From Pleurotus djamor (lineage: Eukaryota; Basidiomycota; Agaricomycetes; Agaricales; Pleurotaceae): a stretch of 29,190 nucleotides of DNA. Position 1 is the first letter of the stretch. The number at the start of each line of letters is the position of its first letter. The notes below the pieces were generated by a model, which was given only the letters and a program-made list of their open reading frames with translations, ran no database searches and had not been told where the DNA came from. Shown here piece after piece: positions 1 through 8,320 of this stretch. The stretch lies in contig JAPEVF010000582.1 in assembly GCA_029747585.1 (NCBI GenBank), forward strand, positions 1-29,190. Reading direction: 5' to 3'. The position numbers were made by a program, and so were the translations under genes.

Positions 1-59
1 GATCAGAAATGAGTCGGCCGCAGTAAACTATCATACAGCGTTGCGCAAGCAGTACCGCG

Positions 60-325
60 TCCCACATGCGAGTGATTTCGAAGCGAGACGAGGCACGGTG
101 GATTTCCTTCCTTGTCCTGGATTTTGGCCTTGACATTGTCAATGGGGTCCAAGGGTTCAATCTACACAAAATGGGAGCTTACGCAGGACAGCTTGACGAA
201 GATTTGCGTACCACCACGAAGATGGAGATTAACGATCCTATCCTCGCGCACCCGCAGCTCCAGAGCGTCGACCAATCCTGCTCGGTCCTGCTCGGTCGTC
301 TTGACGAAGATTTGCATTCCACCAT
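60..325 (-). pseudogene. Ubiquitin-derived module A (unit 1)
   Basis: Minus strand, read downward from about 323. It begins GGMQIFVKT (Met codon 317-315), runs 36 codons in one open frame to NLHLRGG, and continues directly as TQIFVKLS (Thr codon 209-207). The second part aligns with canonical ubiquitin without gaps through residue 35: codon 16 is a TAG (164-162), followed by [19 protein letters not shown] at the exact ubiquitin register. Similarity fades after NPP (ubiquitin IPP). The first part is a shortened unit that keeps only the N-terminal heptapeptide and a C-terminal LHLRGG. An internal stop and lost residues make it a pseudogene of polyubiquitin type. The 21 bases around the TAG also read GTAAGC to TAG, too short for a normal intron. 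Confidence 0.85.
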
Positions 326-344
326 GGAGATGAACTGGCTCATG

Positions 345-1275
345 TCAAAGGAAGACGTCTGTGCACCGCGGTCGGCGGTGTGAACACGAGCTTAATAATA
401 ATTGAGGTGCACTTACACTGCCTCTCACTGATGAGAGGAAACGGAAATAAAGAAGCTGGAAAAACGATAGCGAATGAATCCGAGTCAGAGTGGGTGTTTT
501 CACGCTGAAAAAAAAGGAAATAAAGCTGACTTTGGTCAAGTATCATTCATGGATTAAAAAGGGTCCACCGCAGCCATCAGCCGAACCACGTTCGTCGAGC
601 AGGCCCTATTGGCCTGGAGGGATACCTTGCTTGCCTTGGATTTTGGTTTGACAGCGCCGATGTCGTCCTGAGAATCAAAATCCCGTAGCAAGTGTTCGTG
701 AGGCGTGGCTGCTGGATTTTGGCCTTGACATTGTCGATGGTCCGACTCAATTCGATCTACTAGGAGACTACTAGATAACCACGTCAAAGTGGGACGAGAG
801 TGTCCCTTTGTGACCGGTATCGTATGACTCAAGGAGGTCATGTCTGTGTGACGTGGGAGAAGAAGACTACGACTACGGGTCGCAGTCGGCGGCGCGAACA
901 GTAGGTGAATCGAGGTGAGAACAAAGCCCACACTGTCTGCCTCGAACAAGAGAAAACAGAAACGAGGATTCTGAAAACGATAAAAGGTGAATCGGAAATG
1001 TAATCTTTCTGCGCGGACAAGGAAAGAATAGAGCTTATCTTTATCAAGCTTTGTGGGTGAACAAAAGAGGATCACATGTCAGTGTGAGTTGGGAGAGGAC
1101 CGTGAGCCGCAGTCTGCGGTGCGAATGATAGCCTAGTTGGAGTGGGAACAATACTCACACCGCCTCGCTCCAATGGGAATGAGAAAGAACGGAAAAGGAA
1201 CAGCCTAAAAGAATAGTAAATGATCCGGAATGGGGATTTTCCTACGTGGAAAGGAAGTGAAAGAACTTACTTGCG
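345..1275. repeat. Spacer repeat family between ubiquitin modules (unit 1)
   Basis: About 170-220 bp elements alternate with the ubiquitin-derived segments at about 345-550, 835-1060 and 1085-1275 (also 1700-1865, 13745-13915 and 14130-14345). Shared landmarks on the plus strand are a CGCAGTCGGCGGTG-like start, CTTACACYGCCTCTC, GAGAGGAAACRGAAA, AAACGATAGCGAATGAATC and RGAAAGAGCTTAC. Read on the minus strand they supply CT-rich stretches and GTAAGT or GTGAGT sites, so they could descend from introns or a leader that was amplified with the ubiquitin exons. Two copies (835-1060 and 1085-1275) are adjacent with no ubiquitin segment between them. Confidence 0.7.
595..760 (-). pseudogene. Ubiquitin-derived module B (unit 1)
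   Basis: Minus strand. A segment [14 protein letters not shown] (about 752-712) matches ubiquitin residues around 18-31. It is followed after a short gap by a poorer segment DFDSQDDIGAVKPKSKASK (about 690-630), which aligns with [19 protein letters not shown]. The MQIFVK segment seen in the other modules is absent here. Clearly decayed; the second part would be hard to recognise without the better modules nearby. Confidence 0.7.
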
Positions 1276-1650
1276 TCAGCCGCAGCTATCCGCCAAACAG
1301 CGTCGCGCAAGCTGTGTTCGTCTGGACTCTGGAGGGATGCTTGTTTTGGATCTGGGTCTCGGGGGCTTCGACGTCGCCCAAGGAATCAAACTCCACGTGC
1401 GACTGGTTTGCAGGTGAGACGAGGGGCGGTGTATTCCCTTCCTTGTCCTGGATTTTGGCCTTGACATTGTCAAAAGTGTCCGAGGGTTTGGTCTAAAAAA
1501 TGTGAGTTGTGAGTGTTTGCAGGACGGCTTGACGAAGATTTGCGTACCACCACGGGGATGTAGATTGCGAAGCCTATCCTCCCGAACTTGCAGCCGCGGA
1601 GTGTTGACCAACCCTACTATGTCTTGACGAAGATTTGCATTCCACCACGG
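1276..1650 (-). pseudogene. Ubiquitin-derived module C (unit 1)
   Basis: Minus strand. MQIFVKT (Met 1640-1638) is followed at once by TAG. A second start, RGGTQIFVKPS (about 1555-1525), runs on, but a one-base shift separates it from the next segment, [15 protein letters not shown] (about 1480-1440). From there one open frame continues into a third ubiquitin-like segment, VEFDSLGDVEAPETQIQNK (about 1398-1340), ending near TLFGG and a stop. The order is therefore residues 1-7, a C-terminal RGG plus 1-8, residues 20-45, then residues 16-35 again: a mosaic of partial units. Confidence 0.8.
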
Positions 1651-1897
1651 AGGCGGAGGAGTTTCCCTATGCATGTAATAACTGCCACTCGAAGAGGTTA
1701 TGTCAAGCAAAGAAGACTGTGGACTGCGGTCAGCAGTGTGATCGCGAGCTTAATCGAGGCGCACTTACACCGCCTTTCTTTGACGTGAGGTGACGGAAGA
1801 GGAAACCTTGTAAACGAAGGTAGATGAACCCGAATTCGAGGCGGAAACTCATCAAGCTCGTGAATGAATCGGAAACTTGGTCGGCCACAGCCATCTA

Positions 1898-2262
1898 CTA
1901 GGCAGCATCGCACAGGTGGTGTTGGTCTGAAAGGATACCTTCCTTGTCCTGGATCTTTGTTCCGACGGCGTCGATGTCGTCCGAGGAACCGAGCTCCCGC
2001 ATGCAAATGATTTCGAGGCGAGATAAAGCGAGGCGGATTCCTTCCCTTGTCCTGGATTTTGGCCTGGACATTCTCGATGGTGTCCGACGGTTTAATCTAA
2101 AAAAANGGTAAGCCTTTTCAGGACGGGTTGACGAAGATCTGCATACCACCACGAGGACGGAGATTCCAGAGCCTATCCTCGCGCCCTCGCAGCTTCGAAG
2201 TGTTGGCCAATCCTGCTAGGTATTGACGAAGATTTGCATTCCACCACAGAGTAGTAGACGAA
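1898..2262 (-). pseudogene. Ubiquitin-derived module D (unit 1)
   Basis: Minus strand. CGGMQIFVNT then stop (Met 2239-2237); LRPRGGMQIFVNPS (Met 2144-2142); KPSDTIENVQAKIQDKG (about 2092-2042), where an extra base changes EG to GR; then [20 protein letters not shown] (about 1990-1935) followed by ILSDQ. The last segment is the best-preserved copy of its type: canonical ubiquitin has [23 protein letters not shown] in some fungi. An N at 2106 lies between the segments. This is the 5'-most module of the array on the minus strand, next to the CT-rich leader. Confidence 0.82.
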
Positions 2263-2264
2263 TC

Positions 2265-2870
2265 CTCTGTTCGATTTGAAGCGATTTGAAAGAGAGAGAT
2301 AACGCAGGCTTGCGAGAAAACAGTTGAGCAGCCGGCGAAGCAAGGTGATTGACAGCAGAGCCAGAGTGTGTATAGTATGCCATTAGTCAGGAGGGAACCA
2401 ACCAGAAAATCAAGAGAGAAAATGCTAGCCGGGGGGAAGGGGGCGTGTTCGTGAGGGTCGATGCCATCAGACACCTCCGTCCAGAAGTATCGGTCCAAAA
2501 GTAAATTGAACAAGAAAAACAAGGGTACGGGAGCCCATGGGCGAGTGATACGAGTCTGAGTGTTTGTGATTGGAGGAGGGAAAAAGCATGCAAGGGGAGA
2601 GCCTGTCGGTTGAACTTGAGGCGCCAGAGAGACACAGTGATAGCGACGGCAAGGTGCCGCAGGTGTTTTGACACGAATCGACTGTCAAGGAACGCGAGAT
2701 GAGCGAGGACGCTGAGCGAAGGGTACGACGAGGCAGGAGGGAGGGAGGAAAAAAGAGGGAAGAGGGAAGAGGGAAGAAGGAAAGAAGCGAGGTTGGGTTA
2801 CGAGCGTCTATTCGACTCGGTCTATCCACAACCACGATGGTCTCCGCTCAACGAATTTAGTTGCAAGTCC
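2265..2870 (-). promoter_or_regulatory. CT-rich leader or promoter-like segment upstream of the array (unit 1)
   Basis: Between the first ubiquitin module and the plus-strand block there is no recognisable gene. On the minus strand the segment has a long homopyrimidine run (complement of 2730-2790, AGGGAAGAGGGAAG repeats), as in many fungal promoters and 5' leaders, and a possible leader intron: a GTTGG donor, CTGACTAAT branch and AACAG acceptor just before the first GGMQIFV. Open frames of 95-134 codons here are low-complexity Ser/Pro/Leu runs and are not convincing. I infer it is the remnant 5' region of the former polyubiquitin gene. Confidence 0.45.
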
Positions 2871-3009
2871 ATTTCCATATCCAAATTTCGAATCTTGCTC
2901 ACCCATTATTGTCAGTGAATTTTTTCTCCGATAGATTCCGTTCGCACGTCGCAGGCGACCCTCTGAGGTTGTCATTGCACATTCAATGTCACTTGGACGT
3001 TATGTTGAT

Positions 3010-3400
3010 CATCCATGAAGGTCTTGACGCGTGCTACAGCGACTGCGGTCTCGCTAGACCTCAGCCCCGGTCACTGCCCTCACTGCGCAACGAAATTGAA
3101 CACGAATCTAGGATGCTACACTACTCAAAACTCGAGCGTGCCAGACAGTCTTACCATCCAGTGCGGACCCACCGCAGCTTTAAGCTCGGTGCGCAGCTCG
3201 GAGATGTCATACGACATGGCTGAATGAGGGAGCTGGTACTCTCCCTTTTGGCAAATTCCTCGGATTGCGAAGACTAGGCAACGTTGGCATTGCCACATCC
3301 ACAATTTCGCTACGCAGCTAGTTGGCTTCGAAATGATTCTCCTCGAATGGCTATGCACATCAAAGCCTTGTTGTGCTGCGCAGGTATTTGTGTGTCCCTT
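3010..3400 (+). other. Conserved block with short ORF upstream of the TATA box (unit 1)
   Basis: This stretch is nearly identical in both units. A 70-codon plus-strand frame (3015-3227) holds CPHC and changes between units at only three codons, two of them silent, whereas overlapping frames change mostly at the amino-acid level. I do not recognise the peptide. No splice signals clearly attach it to the intron chain downstream. It could be a small gene, an exon or a conserved regulatory block. Confidence 0.25.
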
Positions 3401-3433
3401 GAACCTAAAAATTAAGTTGTCTTATTCGAAACA

Positions 3434-3440
3434 TATATAA
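3434..3440 (+). promoter_or_regulatory. TATA box of plus-strand transcription unit (unit 1)
   Basis: TATATAA, followed 41 bases later by the first ATG (3481) and then by a regular series of plus-strand introns. In unit 2 the same TATATAA is at 17826-17832 but is preceded by about 19 extra bases including GGCGGGG. Confidence 0.55.
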
Positions 3441-3480
3441 ACCTCTGCCGCATCAAGTGTCCCCCAACTATCCCGCCTCC

Positions 3481-4345
3481 ATGAACCTCCATTATGCCAC
3501 GATGTCCTATCGCCCCGACAGTTTCCATCTCACTCTCGAGACTCGTGATACTCCATGCAACCCTCCTCGTAAGCATTGCTGCTTCCTCTCCGACTGTTGG
3601 TCACTGATCCATTCCTTAGAAATGACCTACATCAACACCAATTGGAGCATCACAACTTCATGGGTATGTTTTCCATTCATTTCTCGCGTTCAAATTCTCG
3701 TTGCTCACATCACGCTCCCCATCTTAGCCTCTTCTTGAATGAATCGGTACCTATCACTGTTGGTCGCATACTCCTGTGTTCTTCCTTTGGTTAGTAGTCC
3801 CGTCCCCGTCTACGACTGTGCGACCACGAGCTGACCCGTAGTGTTTGCCTCACAGCCGATCAACTGACTTTGCTTCGTCTCTTGAAGCTTCTAACCTCGG
3901 CCATTCACCTTGTAAGTCGACCGTTTGCCCGCATCGACCTTTTCTCTAACTTACCCTGTTTTATCTACAGTTGATCATGCCGGACGCATGTACCAGTTGA
4001 CGCCACTCTCCACTACACCGTTGTCTTGAACGTCTCCTCTCACGAACGGACGTTACCTCTTCGCGTAGAGAGACAGCCGTGTGCGTGTCTCTCAATTCAA
4101 CTTGCACCTCCCTTCTCGACCGCGCCACCAACTGTTCAACGTCGGCCAATCCTGGATGGATCAACCCTGAGTAAGTCTTTCGACTTTGTTCTGTACCCTT
4201 TATTCTCAGGCTGACTTGACTATCTTTCAAAATATTCAGTTGTGTCTGTATTTCGTTGATCCCTCTCGTAAACCATTGGTTTCCAATCAAGTAAGTTTCC
4301 GACAACCTCATTTGTATCATGACCATTTGTCTAACTNCTACTCAG
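3481..4345 (+). other. Plus-strand intron chain, spliced transcript of unknown product (unit 1)
   Basis: Six consecutive plus-strand introns can be read: 3569-3619, 3664-3727, 3790-3855 (branch CTGAC 3831-3835), 3912-3970 (CTAAC 3946-3950), 4171-4239 (CTGAC 4211-4215) and 4291-4345 (CTAAC 4331-4335; contains an N). They start with GTAAGC, GTATGT, GTTAGT, GTAAGT, GTAAGT and GTAAGT. Splicing from the ATGs at 3481 or 3494 meets a stop in the second or third exon, and differences between units are not biased to silent sites in any frame. I therefore read this as a spliced noncoding RNA or decayed gene. Unit 2 has lost the second exon and parts of two introns. Confidence 0.5.
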
Positions 4346-5450
4346 CTTTTGACGACAGTCTCGGACGTCTACACGCACATTCCCGCGGCGTTTCCACCAA
4401 CGTTGATGTCTAGACGGTTTCCATCCTACCGCAGGCTACGGTACCGCTTTCGACACAGGGCTGTGCTGGCCATCGCTGCCATCCCTTTGTCCATCACGAC
4501 CGCACCACCAACCACCTCATTCACGCTCCCTTCGACTGGGCCGCCAGCGGTTGTTCTCAATCACGCCACGAACCATGTTGATTGTTATATCCTCTCACGT
4601 TCCCAACCCTTGTCCTCTTTACTTCTTGTACAACGTCAACACTTCCACCATCGTTTCAACACACTCTGTGTCTCGACCTCACGACTAACGACCTCATCTG
4701 CCAATGATCAATGCTATCACGGCACAATTCACCATTGGATCTTAGCTTCAACTTCCTTCTCGATCGCGCCACCAACCACGACCATTGGCTCTGCCATTTT
4801 TTCGTTTCTGCGAGGATTTTCTTTCCCTCTCCGACCTCAACCGCAGCCTCAACCACCATGTCCAGGTTACCCCGACCTCACCCATTCTCACTTATCGACC
4901 ACGCCGTCATTCGCTCCTCTCGCCTCCACCACACTTTTCGCCATCGTTGATGTCAAACCCGATGACTAGAGTCCTCCCTCGAGACATGCCTCCCTCCTCA
5001 ACCGCGCGACCCTCTCATCCATCAACGTTGTCAACAACCATTCCCTTGCCGTTTCTCTTTGATGGCATCACTTTTCGACTTTTCTGGGCTGTGACCAACC
5101 CCTTCAACGTTTCAACGATTGCTCGCATCCCATTCTCCTGCGACACCGACCACAACCCTCTCCTTAGCTATCACAACGATCTACTCACCTTCTCCGTCCT
5201 CGACCGCGCCACCAACCAGCTCCAGTCAACCGCCGGATCCAACCTTGCTCAACCGCGGACTGGTGCTTCGCGCGCGGGACATGTACATGTTCTCTGTCAG
5301 CAGGCCCCACTTTCCACTCGAGGGACGAAGATAGAAGCCCAAGAACTTCGCGAAGAGGATCGTCGCTGTCGAATTAATGTCAACATCAAACAAATTGGTC
5401 CTAGGGTGTGGGTTTGGTTCGTCTTCGTCTCCATGATCAGGCTGGAGGCC
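4346..5450 (+). repeat. Degenerate repeat block, GACCGCGCCACCAAC family (unit 1)
   Basis: A pyrimidine-rich plus-strand region downstream of the intron chain. CTCGACCGCGCCACCAAC and close variants occur near 4117, 4492, 4762 and 5202, each preceded by CTCAATTCAACTT- or TTCAACTTCCTT-like sequence. TTGATGTCTAGACGG and TTGATGTCAAACCCGATGACTAGAG (near 4400 and 4948) are another related pair. Spacing is irregular, about 270-440 bp. Long open frames (216-295 codons) cross it, but they are Thr/Pro/Ser-rich, run through likely introns and differ between the units, so I do not call a protein. Confidence 0.5.
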
Positions 5451-5744
5451 TGAGGACTCGAACTGACTTGGCCTTGATTGTAGGCTTCGTATTCCAATTC
5501 GAGCCCTAGTTAACTCTTAGTGTAAACCCGGTGTACCCGTAGATAGCCCAATACACACCAGCGGAAACTAGGGGGAGACCCCTTTTTTCCCTGGCTTACA
5601 ACTTGCCTTCGGGAGGGGAAACGCTGTCAGCGCGAGGTGTTGGAATGGATGGACTTGCGTTCTTTTTTAACCGTTTAGAGTTTGCAGGGGCTTTACCACG
5701 CACTCTCGCATGCAAAAGTAGAATACAAAACGCTAGACATTACC
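5451..5744. other. Convergent intergenic stretch 3' of VPS36 (unit 1)
   Basis: About 290 bases between the plus-strand repeat block and the VPS36 stop codon, almost unchanged between units. It probably carries the 3' ends of both transcription units. No RNA gene or hairpin terminator was recognised. Confidence 0.4.
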
Positions 5745-7753
5745 CTAGACGCACGCACTTCCATCCCACATGTACCCTTCAAACACATTTGCCCACCACT
5801 TAACCTCCGCTCCTCCCCCGCTTGTGCCTCCCTTGATCTTGGCTCTCCCATCATCACGACAGATATGCCCACTTTGCTCCACGGCATCGATCATCTCTGC
5901 GGCAAGTCCGACGCTGACTTTCTCCTCATGAGCGAGTTCGATGGTCGATCTAGGACCGGATAGAGCGAGGAGACTGGATAAGCGAGCGGCAAACGCAGCG
6001 TCGGTATACGGAGGTGTGTGAAGGACGCTTAGTCCCGATGCGAATGTGCGCCTGCGAATCGGGGGATTAGTGTACGAAGGGAGGAGGGGGATTACTTGTA
6101 GGAATGTCGACGGTGGTATAAGCGCTATTTGACTGACATGAGCCACGGAAGATGGCAGCAGCATATGAATTCTCCTCACCAACGCCTCTGGCACGGTTCC
6201 ATCCACCCCATACTTCATCAAGTGGGAGGATTCCACGCTCGCCCAAGAGGCTTGCGCCGCTGTTGCTACTTCTGCTCGGATGCTGGTTGACGCCTTGTAA
6301 AATACCCGCTAATTCTCTGGCGAGTTCATCGAACCATTTCCCTTCGTCCCTCATCATGTCGAGTGTGACGGGGGTGTTAGCCATCTGCAATCCCAGTTGC
6401 GACAAGGACGATCGGATAAAAGTAGCCTCTTCCGGTTCATTTGACGAGACGGACCCGTCAGACAAGGCGATGTTGTCGGTGGGTTGCGTCGATGTAACGG
6501 AGGTCGTCGATGCGGTTAATTTCTCATTCAGATCCGCCGCTAAGCGAACCATGTCCCTCGCCTTGTTCATCAAAGCCTCTAAATCTTTCAATGAATCCTG
6601 AATATCGCTCTCTCTATTCTGAGCGGAACTTTCGACCACCTGGAGGATACCACCTGTTACGATGGAGAAGGATCATTACTATTCACCTTCAATGATGATA
6701 GATAACCAGTACGTACTGATCCCGGATCGAGTGGTAACAGACAGATCGGGGTTTGCACCGGTCCCATGTCTTGGGGTAGACGTTCCCAAGGTACTAATCT
6801 AAGGCGCAGAGACGATATGATATAACGGAACGGAGCNAAAAAATAACTTGTTGTAAAAACGAGAACTTACCTCCCAGGCTTTTCCTTTGAGAGCGCGCTT
6901 TAGAGCCGAATAGAACGCCTTGTCCCCACCCTTGCGAAAACTGATCTTAATCATACGAGACATTGTGCTATCATCCTCTGGAGATGCTGGGCGTGAGGTT
7001 GGTGCAGACTTGGCACTGACACTTCGTCCCCCTTGGCGAGTTGTGGTGGGAAGCGGGGAGGAACATATCTCACACTGCAACAAAGAAGGGTGGTTTAGGA
7101 ATGTGCATGCAGGGCACGCCTTTGTGGTTTCAGGATGACCTTGAGAAAGAGGTGTCGATGCACCTGAAATGGGTGCTGATGATGGTAAGGAAATGGACTG
7201 ATGAGGAAGTGATGGTTGGGGTGCTTCAGGGACAGGCACCGCGCTACGCGGAACTCCACAAAGAGCACAAATGCTCGCCGCAGCAGGACTCAACCCAGGC
7301 GGATTACGATAGTCACAAACTTCGCATTCCCAGGTCTCGAATTGGGCAGGCACAGAGGATGTGGAAGGTGATCCTTGTCCCGGAGGAGTGGACGAGTTCA
7401 TTTGCGATAAATACACCGTGACTTTAGGCGATGATTTGAATAGTCCTGCGTAGTAATCCGTCTGTGTCACGTAGGACAGATCCAGGGCGAAAGAATGCAC
7501 GGTTTCGTCCTGATTATCCACGTAGAAGAGTCGATGTGTAGAGACATGAATGGAACCCGACTGGCGGTCTGGGGACTTTTGTGACCTGAATGGGCCAATC
7601 AAAAGAGTCAAGAAGGCGATCAAGACCGTCCTGGGCGCACCCGTCGTAGATGCCTACGTTATCTTGACTGGCAAACAAATCTTCATCGTCATAAAGCAGA
7701 GCTTGGACTGGTATCGATCCATCTATGCATCGTGTGTACCGTCGGAGAGCCAT
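5745..7753 (-). CDS. VPS36: Vacuolar protein sorting protein 36, ESCRT-II subunit (unit 1, intact)
   Basis: ESCRT-II subunit that binds ubiquitinated cargo and lipid on endosomes during multivesicular body sorting. Five exons join in frame: 7753-7641, 7585-6871, 6798-6717, 6653-6180, 6124-5745, giving 587 residues. The four introns (55, 72, 63 and 55 bp) start GTGCGC, GTAAGT, GTACGT and GTGAGG and end in AG. The N-terminal GLUE domain (about 1-100) includes SIHVSTHRLFYVD and TDYYAGLFKSSPKV. Two NZF zinc fingers follow: C125, C128, C144, C147 and C195, C198, C209, C212. Next come a helical segment with DLEALMNKARDM and winged-helix domains with LPLDEVWGGWNRARG and ALIPPSTFLQVIPLLP, ending NVFEGYMWDGSACV. 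Intron 4 restores the family motif RARGVALIPPSTFL. The start ATG at 7753 sits about 140 bp downstream of a TATATA on the same strand (near 7897). Intron 2 holds an N. Confidence 0.93.
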
Positions 7754-8320
7754 GGGGGGTCAGAGGTCAAAAACAGCAAGAGCAATCCAAGTAGCCCAGG
7801 GGGGCGGTACAGGCGTGAGTGATGGATGGAATTCAGATTGGGAATGCTCGCGTCGACCACACGAAAAAGATCCAGGAGAAGGGTACGTTGTGTATATAGC
7901 TCAAGTTCCCAAGTGACTGCACAGGGCAAAGTCAGGCAGCGATAACGAGTCTGTTTTCAATCTAAGAGAAGACTCTGCGACGAGTCCTGAGTTCACGACC
8001 AAAAAGCGACGGGTGGTGGATCGAAGAATTTGAAGTTTCGAGCTGGATCGCTTGAGAGATTTAGATACCGGTGCGGTAATAGCCGTGATTTGCCAAGTTC
8101 GGGAAAGACAGGGGCTTTGGCTCGGTTCCCTGGAAAGTCACCCAAAAGTCACCCCGAAGCTTCTGCGATGTATTGGGCCTGGAGAAATGTAGCCAACAGC
8201 AGCGCGCGTGGAAAGCCTCTATCCCATGGACTGACCAATGAACAGAGGGCCTGCTCTCTCCCTTTAAGCACCTCTCACGCCGGTTCATAAGTGCCTGCTT
8301 TTCAGCAAGCCCACCTTCTG
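7754..8320. promoter_or_regulatory. Conserved intergenic block upstream of VPS36 (unit 1)
   Basis: Nearly identical between units. On the minus strand CTATATAC at about 7894-7901 is a candidate VPS36 TATA element. On the plus strand GACCAATGAAC (about 8234-8244, CCAAT type) and CCTTTAAGC (about 8261-8269) look like promoter elements for something transcribed rightward. Open frames of 63-103 codons on both strands overlap each other, and none is recognised. Confidence 0.4.

Noticed and set aside
143..164. A 21-bp intron (GTAAGC to TAG) restoring the ubiquitin frame in module A
   Set aside because: Far below the minimum spliceosomal intron size, and ubiquitin aligns without gaps through these codons, so it is simply degenerate coding sequence with a stop.
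66..383. Plus-strand ORF (105 codons) repeated at 14425 and in the third unit
   Set aside because: It is the antisense shadow of the ubiquitin-derived module; repetition reflects the array, not selection on this frame.
1276..1710. 144-codon minus-strand ORF as an Arg/Pro-rich protein
   Set aside because: It is the wrong frame across ubiquitin-derived segments; correct frames give MQIFVK and [11 protein letters not shown].
5400..5530. Possible tRNA because of a TCGAACTGA-like element
   Set aside because: I could not fold a cloverleaf with acceptor and anticodon stems around it.
6152..6601. Plus-strand 149-codon ORF inside VPS36
   Set aside because: Antisense to VPS36 exon 4; the minus-strand gene explains the open frame.
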